The notes below the pieces were generated by a model, which was not told the origin of the DNA, did not search any database, and saw only the letters and a list, made by a program, of their open reading frames with translations. Shown here piece after piece: positions 18,432-29,047 of a stretch of 64,000 nt of DNA (positions are counted from its first letter, which is position 1; every line of letters starts with the position of its first letter). The translations under genes were made by a program, and so were the position numbers. This DNA is from Chromatiales bacterium (GTDB lineage: Bacteria; Pseudomonadota; Gammaproteobacteria; Steroidobacterales; GCA-2729495): NCBI GenBank assembly GCA_016789885.1, contig JAEUPZ010000003.1, positions 1-64,000 of the forward strand, written 5' to 3'.

Positions 18432-19502
18432 TCAGGCTGCCCTCGCGCTGCTGTCCACGGCGGTGCCGTTCGCCAGCCCCCGCCATAGCCGGCGGGCCAG
18501 CACAGGCACGGGCTCCACGGCGCCCGCAGCGAGCCATTCGATGACAGCGGCCGTGACGTCGGGATAGGCCTGGGGTGGCGGCGCCGGCTGCTCCAGCCAC
18601 CCGGCCACTGCGGCCCGGCGCAGTTCCCGGCTGACGGATCCCAGCCCGAGGCGTGTCAGCGCCACACAGTTCGATTCCTGCTCCAGCTGCCCGTGCACCG
18701 GCTTCACCAGCAGCTTCACCCCCAGGTGCAGGCACTCGCTAGCCAGCGTGAACCCGGCGTTGGCGATGACGCCACTGCAGGTGGCGAGTTCGGCCAGGAA
18801 GGCGTCCCGGCTGGCCGGCCGCACCTCGACATGGCCATGCCGTTCCGGGGCCGGGTAGCGGCCGTACACGTGGAAGCGCCGCTGCGGGAACTGCCGCAGC
18901 AGCCGCAGGATCCGGTCCAGCGGCTCGAAGCCGAGGTAGACCAGGATGAGGTCAGGATCGATGGCACCCCGGACGACGGCGCGGGCTTCGGGCGCCACGC
19001 CCGGCGGCACCAGCGGCGCACTGAAGGCGTCCCAGTGGTAGCCCACCGGGTCGGTCACCGGTGCGAACTGGTCCATGACGAGGCGGGTGACCAGGTTGCC
19101 CCGGGCCCGCGGCACCTGGGCCCAGGCAAACGCGTACAGGTGGCCGATGCCGATGCTGCGCACCCCGGCGAGCCGGGCGGCCCAGGCCGTGACCGGTTCG
19201 TAGTCGCTGACGACCAGGTCGTAGTCGCGCACGCGGCAGCGGAAGGTGTCGGCCAGGAAGCGCAGCGGGCGCGCCTCCCGCACCGTCTGCCAGTAGCGGA
19301 TGCGGCCGCCCGCGGCCGAGAAGGTGAGTCCTGGATGCACGGCCAGCGGCGGGCCGATGCGCTCCGGCCACAGCGGATCCACCGCCGGCCCGCTCAGCAG
19401 CACGTCGACGATATGCCCGCGCGCCCGCAGTTCCCGGATGATGGGTGTCGAGCGAACCAGATGGCCGTGGCCCGTGGTCTGGACGCCGTAGAGGATGCGC
19501 AA
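18432..19502 (-). CDS. GT-B fold glycosyltransferase (MJ1255-like)
   Basis: A 356-residue protein opening MRILYGVQTTGHGHLVRSTP, the glycine/histidine loop found in GT-B enzymes such as MurG-like and MJ1255-like glycosyltransferases. The C-terminal nucleotide-sugar half includes ILVYLGFEPLD and the donor-binding block VIANAGFTLASECLHLG near residues 240-258 and VKPVHGQLEQESN near 265. It probably transfers a sugar to a lipid or surface glycan; neither donor nor acceptor can be assigned. It stands alone, so no pathway is indicated by neighbours. A 12-base palindrome (CCTGACGTCAGG, 18425-18436) overlaps the stop codon. Confidence 0.75.
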   Translation of the reverse strand: MRILYGVQTTGHGHLVRSTPIIRELRARGHIVDVLLSGPAVDPLWPERIGPPLAVHPGLTFSAAGGRIRYWQTVREARPLRFLADTFRCRVRDYDLVVSDYEPVTAWAARLAGVRSIGIGHLYAFAWAQVPRARGNLVTRLVMDQFAPVTDPVGYHWDAFSAPLVPPGVAPEARAVVRGAIDPDLILVYLGFEPLDRILRLLRQFPQRRFHVYGRYPAPERHGHVEVRPASRDAFLAELATCSGVIANAGFTLASECLHLGVKLLVKPVHGQLEQESNCVALTRLGLGSVSRELRRAAVAGWLEQPAPPPQAYPDVTAAVIEWLAAGAVEPVPVLARRLWRGLANGTAVDSSARAA

Positions 19503-19565
19503 TACCGGCCCTCCGGCAGGTCGTGGGACCCCGGGGCATTGGACCGGACGGCGGTTACGGCCGTG

Positions 19566-19772
19566 TTACGGCGACGGCAGTCGCGAGGCGATGAGCTGCA
19601 GCTTGAGCAGGCAGGCGAAGACCATCAGGCCGATGCCGGCCAGGAAGATCGTGATGAGGCCGAGGCCGCCCACATCGTAGTAGCCGAGCAGGCGACCGGC
19701 GCCCGTGATCGCGCAGAGCACGGCACCTGCGATGCCGGCGACGTTGCCGGCCGGAGACAGCCAACCGTTCAT
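19566..19772 (-). CDS. Small membrane protein
   Basis: A 68-residue protein, MNGWLSPAGNVAGIAG at its start, with two hydrophobic segments (about residues 8-28 and 36-60) joined by GRLLGYYDVGGLG. A purine-rich ribosome site (GGGGGA) lies just before the ATG and decides this start over the longer frame to 19814. No family recognised beyond a general resemblance to short conserved hypotheticals in proteobacteria. Downstream on the same strand is the glycosyltransferase. Confidence 0.55.
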   Translation of the reverse strand: MNGWLSPAGNVAGIAGAVLCAITGAGRLLGYYDVGGLGLITIFLAGIGLMVFACLLKLQLIASRLPSP

Positions 19773-19910
19773 GGGACATCCCCCTTCGGGCGTTGCGGTG
19801 GATGGTAGCCCCAACGGTCGCCCGGCCGATACGGCTGTCCGGCCCGTCGTTCCAGGCGTCGCCGTGGCCCGGGTCCGATGAGGTCGTGTAGGCCGCCGGA
19901 AACGGCACCG

Positions 19911-20963
19911 CTACCGCGTATGCAGCTCGACCACGTCCTTGTCCGCCAGCGGGTGGTCGGGGCCCACCTGCTGGCCCGGGTACACCTGCGTGCCCCAGAC
20001 GCGCGCATAGCGCAGGGCCGCGGCGATGTCCTTGTGCACCTGGCTCGCCACGTCGTGCACCGTCTGGCCCCGGCGCAGCGTGAAGGGCCGGTCCATCTCC
20101 GGCGGCTTGCCCGGCGACTTGCTGTAGGCGCGGATGACCTCCAGCCCCTTGAACAGGAACGGCCCGATGGCGTCGCAGCCCTCGCCGGTTTCCGCCGACG
20201 CCAGCAGCGTCGGGAAGTCGGTGCCCACCAGCTCCTGCAGCACCTGCAGCTCGTCGGCGGCGTCGGGCGACAGGTCCGACTTGCTGGCGACCAGCAGGGT
20301 CGGGATCTCGATGCGGAACGGATCCTCGATGACCTCTTCGCCGTCGGGACCGATCACCGGGGGCGGCACCGGCCGTGGGCCGCGGTGGCCGGGCCACCAG
20401 CCGTGCAGCTCGATCTTCTTCTCCCGCAGGCGCTCGACGATGGCGGCGAGGTTCTCGGCGCAGGCCGGGTCGGTGAGGTCGAGGACGATGATCGCGCCGT
20501 CGGCAGGCTGCAGCGTGTTCGCGATCCAGCCCTCGAAGTACTCCGTCGAGACCGGGGGCAGGTCGACGATCTGGAACAGCACGTCCTCGTGGGGGAGCAT
20601 GCCGGGGATCGGCTCCTTGGTCGTGTAGGGGTACGGGCCGACGTCGGTCCGGGAGCCGGTCAGCCGCTGGTGGAGCGCCGACTTGCCGGCGTTCGGCGGG
20701 CCGAGCAGCGCGATCTGCGCGGCGCCTTCCCGGCGCAGTACGTGGACGGGCCCCTTGCGCTGGGCGCCCTTCTTGGGGCCGGCCAGTTCCTCGGTGAGCT
20801 CTTTGATCTTCTTCTTGATGTCGCCCTGGAGGTGGTCCGTTCCCTTGTGCTTTGGGATGGTGCGGAGCATCTCCTTGAGGTGCTCGAGCTTCTCCGTCGG
20901 CTCGCGGGCGCTGCGGTAGGCCTCTTCGGCCTTGCGGTAGTCGGGAGTGAGGTTTGCTGGCAT
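19911..20963 (-). CDS. DRG/Obg-like GTPase with C-terminal TGS domain
   Basis: A 350-residue P-loop GTPase. A lysine-rich helical N-terminus (about residues 10-70) precedes G1 at 88-95 (GPPNAGKS); G3 reads VDLPPVS rather than DxPG; G4 is ASKSD near 235. The last 75 residues (FTLRRGQTVHDVASQVHKDIA onward) form a TGS domain ending in DKDVVELHTR. This architecture is that of the archaeal/eukaryotic DRG proteins, and bacterial versions are uncommon; it lacks the OBG glycine-rich fold of ObgE. A role in ribosome or translation control is the family expectation, not shown here. A strong terminator lies just upstream, so it has its own promoter in a very short gap. Confidence 0.75.
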   Translation of the reverse strand: MPANLTPDYRKAEEAYRSAREPTEKLEHLKEMLRTIPKHKGTDHLQGDIKKKIKELTEELAGPKKGAQRKGPVHVLRREGAAQIALLGPPNAGKSALHQRLTGSRTDVGPYPYTTKEPIPGMLPHEDVLFQIVDLPPVSTEYFEGWIANTLQPADGAIIVLDLTDPACAENLAAIVERLREKKIELHGWWPGHRGPRPVPPPVIGPDGEEVIEDPFRIEIPTLLVASKSDLSPDAADELQVLQELVGTDFPTLLASAETGEGCDAIGPFLFKGLEVIRAYSKSPGKPPEMDRPFTLRRGQTVHDVASQVHKDIAAALRYARVWGTQVYPGQQVGPDHPLADKDVVELHTR

Positions 20964-20974
20964 GCGTAAATGAT

Positions 20975-21007
20975 AAAGCCCCCGGGCCTCGACGGCCCGG
21001 GGGCTTT
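20975..21007 (-). terminator. Intrinsic terminator of the secreted protein gene at 21055
   Basis: A 14-base-pair perfect stem (20975-20988 with 20994-21007) with a 5-base loop TCGAC. On the minus strand it is followed by a T-rich run (TTTATCATTTA), right after the gene ending at 21055 and only 12 bases before the GTPase start at 20963. It would insulate the GTPase from upstream transcription; part of the stem could also function on the plus strand. Confidence 0.85.
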
Positions 21008-21054
21008 TCCGGTGGGGGCTACCCGGCGGCCCGGTCGGGCCGCCGGCCAGCGGG

Positions 21055-21834
21055 TCAATTGTTGGCGGCGACCTTCGCCGGCTGCTTCATGGTCATGGTG
21101 ACCCAGCCGTCGGCGGACAGCGGCGAGATCTCGACCTCCATGCCCATGGCCTGCGCCTGCTTGGTCATGAGGGGGATCGTCCAGATCTGGTGGATCTCCT
21201 CGTTGGTCAGGTCGTGCTGGCCCAGCTGGCGCGTGACCGCCAGCACGTTGGCGTAGGGCGCCTGCCAGCGGATCGTCATGCCGTCGCGCTTGTAGTTCTG
21301 GACCAGCTGGTAGAAGCAGGCGGTGCGCTCGGTCAGGGCGATGACGCCGAGCTCTGGGCTGCCGCCGCCCTGGATCATCTTGCCCACGCGCGCGATCATC
21401 GGCAGCTGGGTCTTCACCTCGTGCTCGATCATCTGCGGGATCATGTTGTTGTCCTTCGCAAACTGGATCGCCGTGAGGTGGGCCTTGACCAGCGCGTCGT
21501 TCATCTCGTGCTGGTAGGGCGTGTCGTTGCTGATGGTCTTGATGGCCTTGGCGACGGCGAGGCCCAGCATCTCGGTCTGGGCCGGGTTGAAGTTCAGCCC
21601 CTCGCCGTTCTCGGGCTTCGTCTTGCGGATCGCCTCGACGATGGCAGCACCGAGCTGGGCCTCGCGGCCGTCGAAGCCGGTGTGCTCGTAGAAGGCCGAC
21701 GGGGTCGGGATCTCCTTCGGCTTGCCGGCGCCGGCGGGCCGGTCGGCGGCGATGGCCGGCACGGCAAACAGCACGCTGCAGAGCAGGGTGGCCGTGGTAC
21801 CGCGCAGGTGGTTCTGGGCGTGACGGGTATTCAT
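21055..21834 (-). CDS. Secreted protein of unknown function
   Basis: A 259-residue protein with a signal peptide (cleavage likely after AIAADR near residue 30). The mature part is soluble, largely helical, without recognised domain: notable segments are GFDGREAQLGAAIVEAIRKT near 55 and NEEIHQIWTIPLMTKQAQAMG near 215. One Cys only (TACFYQ). It stands alone, with a strong terminator after the stop, so it is probably a monocistronic, possibly well-expressed periplasmic protein. No function can be assigned. Confidence 0.7.
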   Translation of the reverse strand: MNTRHAQNHLRGTTATLLCSVLFAVPAIAADRPAGAGKPKEIPTPSAFYEHTGFDGREAQLGAAIVEAIRKTKPENGEGLNFNPAQTEMLGLAVAKAIKTISNDTPYQHEMNDALVKAHLTAIQFAKDNNMIPQMIEHEVKTQLPMIARVGKMIQGGGSPELGVIALTERTACFYQLVQNYKRDGMTIRWQAPYANVLAVTRQLGQHDLTNEEIHQIWTIPLMTKQAQAMGMEVEISPLSADGWVTMTMKQPAKVAANN

Positions 21835-22008
21835 GGTCTGAAAACCTCTTGGTGGCAGTGGGTGCCGACGGGGGCAATGGTCAGGGCCTGCGGCCGCGGG
21901 GGGCTGCTGGCCTGACCGGTATTTCGCTGATCCTAGCGAGGGCGTTGCGTCCGTGACGCGCCCGGGACGGTCAGGCGTCCACAGCGCGGTCGGGCTTGCT
22001 GCGTGCGC

Positions 22009-22662
<654 letters not shown>

Positions 22663-22677
22663 GGTTTCCTTGGCTGC

Positions 22678-24255
22678 CTATCTCTGGCTGGCGGTGGAGC
22701 GGACGAGCTGTTTGTCGAAGAAGTGGTAGTACTGGATCTCGATGCCGCGGAAGGCCGCCCCGGCCTCGAACTCCCGCAGGGTCTCGTAGATGTCGCCGTC
22801 GATGTAGAGCGCCTTGGTGCCGTCGACGATCAGCCTGGCCCGGTCCGGGATCTTGCGCAGCTTGCGCTTCAGCTCGATCTTGTGGATGAACGACGTGTCC
22901 TTGTTGAGCCGCAGCAGCCAGTTGTCGTCCTGGTTCACCAGCGTTACGGCCGCGTGGTAGTTGGAGCGGATCACGAAGAACAGGCCGGTCAGCAGGCCGA
23001 TGGCGATGCCCTTGAGCAGGTCGGTGAAGACGATGCCGACGACGGTCACGATGAACGGGATGAACTGCGTCAGGCCCTGGCGCCACATGGAGACGATGAT
23101 CTCCCGCGAGGACAGCTTGTAGCCGACGACGATGAGCACGGTGGCCAGCGTCGCCAGGGGCACGCGGTTCAGCAGCCCGCCGATGAACACGACGGCCAGC
23201 AGCAGGACGAGTCCGTGCACCAGGGTCGAGAGCCGCGTGCGGGCCCCGGCATAGACGTTGGCGGAGCTGCGCACGATCACCGAGGTCATGGGCAGGCCAC
23301 CCAGCAGGCCGCACACGAAGTTGCCGATGCCCTGGCCACGCAGCTCGCGGTTGGGGTCGGAAATGCGCTTCTCCGGGTCGAGCTTGTCGGTGGCCTCGAT
23401 GCAGAGCAGGGTCTCGATGCTGCCGACGATGGCGATGGTCGCCGCCACGATCCAGACGTCGGGCAGCAGCAGGGCCGACAGGTCCGGCGCGGTGAACATG
23501 CCGAAGAATTCGGCTGCCGAGCCGATGACGGGCAGTTGCACCAGATGCTGGTTTTCGGCCGTGAGCTGGCCGGCGGGCCAGAGGCTGCCGAACAGCTCGT
23601 TCATCAGGGTGCCGACGACCACGCAGGCCAGCGGTGCCGGCAGGATCAGCGTCCATGACTGGCGCTTCATGAACGGCCGCTCCCACAGCAGCATCAGCAC
23701 CAGGGCCACCAGGCTGATGACGATGGCGCCGGCCGTGGGCGAGGTGAAGGCGGACACCAGGTCGGTGAACGTGTCGGCCTGGCCTGGCTGACTGAAGGAC
23801 TCGTCACCCAGGAAGTCCCGGTCGTAGCCCAGCGCATGGGGGAGCTGCTTCAGGATGATGACGATGCCGATGGCCGCCAGCATCCCCTTGATGACGCTGT
23901 TGGGAATGAAGTCGCCGATGCCACCGGCACGGGCAAAGCCCAGGGCCAGCTGGAACAGTCCCGACAGCAGGACGGCCACCGTGAACAGCTGGAAGCTGCC
24001 GAGGCTGGCGATGGCCCCGGCAACGATCACCGTCAGGCCCGCGGCCGGGCCGCTGACGCTGAGCTCCGACCCGGAGACGAAGGCCAGCACCATGCCGCCG
24101 ACGACGCCCGTGATGACGCCGGCGAACAACGGTGCCCCCGACGCCAGCGCGATGCCGAGGCAGAGGGGCAGGGCGACGAGGAAGACGACGATGCCGGCGG
24201 GAACGTCACGGTTCGCCGAGGCGAGCGTGGGGAGCGAGAAGGTTTTCATCGACAT
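22678..24255 (-). CDS. SulP-family anion (bicarbonate/sulfate) transporter
   Basis: A 525-residue membrane protein with 10-12 helices over residues 15-430 and a C-terminal extension. The start reads SANRDVPAGIVVFLVALPLCLG; the conserved SulP region SELSVSGPAAGLTVIV is near residue 65. The C-terminal 90 residues (WLLRLNKDTSFIHKIELKR, ALYIDGDIYETLREFE) look like a STAS-type or truncated STAS domain. SulP proteins carry sulfate, bicarbonate or dicarboxylates; coupling to a carbonic anhydrase gene favours bicarbonate. An alternative ATG at 24249 is better spaced from the GGCGGA ribosome site. Confidence 0.87.
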   Translation of the reverse strand: MSMKTFSLPTLASANRDVPAGIVVFLVALPLCLGIALASGAPLFAGVITGVVGGMVLAFVSGSELSVSGPAAGLTVIVAGAIASLGSFQLFTVAVLLSGLFQLALGFARAGGIGDFIPNSVIKGMLAAIGIVIILKQLPHALGYDRDFLGDESFSQPGQADTFTDLVSAFTSPTAGAIVISLVALVLMLLWERPFMKRQSWTLILPAPLACVVVGTLMNELFGSLWPAGQLTAENQHLVQLPVIGSAAEFFGMFTAPDLSALLLPDVWIVAATIAIVGSIETLLCIEATDKLDPEKRISDPNRELRGQGIGNFVCGLLGGLPMTSVIVRSSANVYAGARTRLSTLVHGLVLLLAVVFIGGLLNRVPLATLATVLIVVGYKLSSREIIVSMWRQGLTQFIPFIVTVVGIVFTDLLKGIAIGLLTGLFFVIRSNYHAAVTLVNQDDNWLLRLNKDTSFIHKIELKRKLRKIPDRARLIVDGTKALYIDGDIYETLREFEAGAAFRGIEIQYYHFFDKQLVRSTASQR

Positions 24256-24312
24256 CCGCCGGAGTGTACGGAACCCCGGCCGATAGTTCGACCCTCTGCG
24301 GCAAGCCGGGAC

Positions 24313-24339
24313 GGGGCCGGCCGCCACCCGGCCGGCCCC
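24313..24339 (-). terminator. GC-rich hairpin downstream of lon
   Basis: A 10-base-pair perfect stem (24313-24322 with 24330-24339) and 7-base loop, 13 bases after the lon stop codon on the minus strand. There is no T run, so termination strength is uncertain; it also lies upstream of the SulP start at 24255. Confidence 0.45.
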
Positions 24340-24352
24340 TGAAGATCTGGTG

Positions 24353-26743
<2,391 letters not shown>

Positions 26744-26845
26744 CGCTTCGATCACCTCGTGTTGGTGGATATCCCGCACCGCGCCGGCCGCTGCCCCGGC
26801 GAGTCCTGGGCGGGTGGCCGCCGGGGCGGGTCGTCCTGCGTCGAG

Positions 26846-26873
26846 ACATGGGGCCGGCGCCGGGGAATTCAAC
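26846..26873 (-). promoter_or_regulatory. Sigma-32 (heat-shock) promoter of lon
   Basis: On the minus strand, GTTGAA (26868-26873), a 14-base spacer, then CCCCATGT (26846-26853). This matches the RpoH consensus CTTGAA ... CCCCATNT at all but one position with a normal spacer. Transcription would start near 26838, about 95 bases before the lon ATG. lon is a well-known heat-shock gene in proteobacteria, which supports the call. Confidence 0.75.
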
Positions 26874-26936
26874 CGGCTGGCGTCAACGGCCGGTGAACCC
26901 GCTCGCGATGGGGTTCGGTCATCGGCGCGTGACTGG

Positions 26937-28295
26937 ATGCGGGCGTGGCCGCCGGTGCTGCTGGCGGCACTGCTGGCCGGCCCGGGCGCGGCCGATGCCG
27001 GCGACGTCCTGCGCACCTATGTCGCCCAGCCGGACCCGGCGCTGGCCTGGACCTCCCGCCTCGAGGGCCGCGTCGGCGCGGCGCGCTTCCGCGAGCTGAT
27101 CCTGACCTCGCAGGTGTGGCAGGGCACGCCCTGGCGCCACCAGCTGTTCGTGGTGTGCCCGGACAACGCCCGGCCCGGCCGCCCGGGCGTGCTGTTCATG
27201 GCGGGCGGCAACTGGCGCGACGGCTATCTCGAGCGGCCCGGCCGCGTGGCGGCGCCTGCGGGCACCGACCGCTACGTCCGCATCGCGCGGCGTCTCGAGG
27301 CGCCGCTGGCGGTGCTGCTGCAGGTGCCCTTCCAGCCGCTGGCCGGCGGGCTGACCGAGGACGCCCTGGTGGCCTGGTCCTTCGAGCAGTTCTTCGCCGG
27401 TGCCGGCGACTCGTCACCGCTGCTGCTGCCCATGGCCAAGGCGGGCAGTGCGGCGCTGACGGCGACGACGGCTGTGGCCGCCCACGACTGCGGCGTCGCC
27501 CCGCAGCGCTTCGTCGTCACCGGGGCCTCGAAACGGGGCTGGGCGGCGTGGCTGCTGGCGGCCGCCGATCCGCGCGTCGCGGGCCTTGCCCCCGCCGTGT
27601 TCGACGCCGTGTGGATGGACCGCCAGGCTGCGCATCAGGCAGCGACCTGGGGCAACCTGTCGACGCTGCTGAAGGGCTACCGGCCCCTGGCCGAGCGGCT
27701 GGGCACCCCCGCTGGCGACGAGCTGCTAGCCATCGTCGATCCGTGGCGGCACCGGGCGCAGCTGCCCCAGCCGAAGCTGGTGGTGCTCGGTTCGAACGAT
27801 CCGTACTGGCCGCCAGACTCGGCGAGCCTCTATCTCGGCGGCATGGCCCCGGCAAGCGTCCTGTACCTGCCCAACAACGACCATGTGCCCGATGACGTCA
27901 GGCGGCTCACCGACGGCCTGGTGGCCCTGGCGGACGCGGTGGCGGACGGTACGGTCCTGCCAGCCGTTGCGCTGGAGGTCGCCGTCGCGGGCGACCACGT
28001 CGCCGTCCTGGTGACGGCCGGTGCCCCGGCCCGGGGTGCGCGGGTGTGGGTGGCGCGGTCTGACAACGCGGGCTTCCGCTCCGAGCCCTATGTGGCCCAG
28101 CGTGCGCGGCGGCAGGGCGTCGGCAGCTACGCCGCGACCGTGCCGCTCGCCGCGGGCTACGTCGCGCTGTTCGGCGAGGTGGACTTTGCGGGCCGGCGCG
28201 GGCGCTACCGGCTGTCGAGCCCGCTGCGGATCGTCGGACCCGGCGGGCTGCTGCCGCTCACCCCACCACCGGGGTCGCCGGCAGCCGCCGACTGA
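26937..28295 (+). CDS. PhoPQ-activated pathogenicity-related (PqaA-type) secreted alpha/beta hydrolase
   Basis: A 452-residue exported protein with a signal peptide (RAWPPVLLAALLAGPGAADA). The first 330 residues match the PhoPQ-related family: VLFMAGGNWRDGY near 84, the nucleophile-elbow region VTGASKRGWAAWLLAAADP near residue 192 (Ser in GASKRG), WGNLSTLLKGYRPLAERL near 238 and PNNDHVPDD near 312 with a candidate catalytic His. The acid residue probably lies in VVLGSNDPYW. The C-terminal 110 residues form a beta domain. The family's substrate is unknown, despite its name. It diverges from lon and its end overlaps the next minus-strand gene by 38 bases. Confidence 0.7.
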   Translation: MRAWPPVLLAALLAGPGAADAGDVLRTYVAQPDPALAWTSRLEGRVGAARFRELILTSQVWQGTPWRHQLFVVCPDNARPGRPGVLFMAGGNWRDGYLERPGRVAAPAGTDRYVRIARRLEAPLAVLLQVPFQPLAGGLTEDALVAWSFEQFFAGAGDSSPLLLPMAKAGSAALTATTAVAAHDCGVAPQRFVVTGASKRGWAAWLLAAADPRVAGLAPAVFDAVWMDRQAAHQAATWGNLSTLLKGYRPLAERLGTPAGDELLAIVDPWRHRAQLPQPKLVVLGSNDPYWPPDSASLYLGGMAPASVLYLPNNDHVPDDVRRLTDGLVALADAVADGTVLPAVALEVAVAGDHVAVLVTAGAPARGARVWVARSDNAGFRSEPYVAQRARRQGVGSYAATVPLAAGYVALFGEVDFAGRRGRYRLSSPLRIVGPGGLLPLTPPPGSPAAAD

Positions 28296-28713
28296 CGGTG
28301 GGATCGACGCCCATCTGCAGTTCCAGCACCCGGGCACGGAGCGCCTCGACCTCCGCCTGGGCGGCCGCGAGCTCGGTGCGCAGCGAGTTCTTCTGCAGGA
28401 TTTCCTTCTTGAGCGTGTCCTTCGCCACGGCGTACTGCTTGAGGTAGCGGGCGACGTCGTGCTCGAGGGACGCGAGGTTGGCCTGGCAGCGCGCCAGTTC
28501 CTCGGCGCGGGCCTCGGCCTCGCTGGCCCGGCCGGCCAGCTGGCCCTGCTGCGCGCCGCAGGTGGCCCGCAGCGCTTCGATCTCGGCGAGCCACTGGTCG
28601 GCGGCGACGGGATCGACGACCCCGGCCCGACGGGCAACCACGTAGGCGACCGCTGCACCCGCGCTGAAGGCAGCCGTCATGCCGGAGAGCAATACGAGCA
28701 GATCGCTGGTCAT
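28258..28713 (-). CDS. Membrane-anchored coiled-coil protein
   Basis: A 151-residue protein: one hydrophobic segment at about residues 3-32 (LLVLLSGMTAAFSAGAAVAYVVA) followed by a long heptad-rich helix to about residue 135 (EIEALRATCGAQQGQLAGRAS, LRTELAAAQAEVEALRARVLE). Two Cys in the coil. No family recognised; such proteins often act as structural or cell-division accessory factors, but nothing specific supports that. The ATG at 28713 begins just before the membrane helix. Its 3' end overlaps the 3' end of the plus-strand hydrolase by 38 bases. Confidence 0.55.
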   Translation of the reverse strand: MTSDLLVLLSGMTAAFSAGAAVAYVVARRAGVVDPVAADQWLAEIEALRATCGAQQGQLAGRASEAEARAEELARCQANLASLEHDVARYLKQYAVAKDTLKKEILQKNSLRTELAAAQAEVEALRARVLELQMGVDPTVSRRLPATPVVG

Positions 28714-28797
28714 GGTGGACGTGCAGCCCGGTGCGCCTTCCCTGGCGCGCGGACATAAGCTTGGGCGCCACGGGTCCCGACGTCCGTGGACCACGTC

Positions 28798-29028
28798 TCA
28801 GTTCGGCCCGGGGCCGTGGCGCACCCGCCGCGTCGCCGCCAGCACGGCGAACTTCAGGTAGCAGATGAGCCCGAGCCCGAGGCTCGTGAGGGCTGGTGCC
28901 GTGGCCACGTCGGGGTAGCCCGGGAAGGCGGCGGGCCACAGCCACGCGAGGAAAAACGACACGAAGAACGTGCCGGCGGTGAAGAAGAGCAGCAGCCCGA
29001 ACCAGTGGCCCGCGGCCCGGTAGCCCAT
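28798..29028 (-). CDS. Small membrane protein in the permease operon
   Basis: A 76-residue protein (MGYRAAGHWFGLLLFFTAG) with two hydrophobic segments, about residues 9-32 and 44-63, and a basic tail. It begins 19 bases after the APC permease stop, in the same direction, so the two are probably co-transcribed. TTG and GTG codons just upstream could extend it by four residues. It may be an accessory peptide of the permease, which is inference only. Confidence 0.5.
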   Translation of the reverse strand: MGYRAAGHWFGLLLFFTAGTFFVSFFLAWLWPAAFPGYPDVATAPALTSLGLGLICYLKFAVLAATRRVRHGPGPN

Positions 29029-29047
29029 GCCCGGCACCAACCCGGCG

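Noticed and set aside
18425..18436. Palindrome CCTGACGTCAGG overlapping the glycosyltransferase stop
   Set aside because: Perfect but loop-less and alone; palindromes of this size occur by chance in a 64-kb GC-rich window.
26744..27016. Longer N-terminus for Lon (887 residues)
   Set aside because: The added part is Ser/Ala/Pro/Arg low-complexity, overlaps the opposite gene and the sigma-32-like promoter; the family N-terminus starts at 26743.
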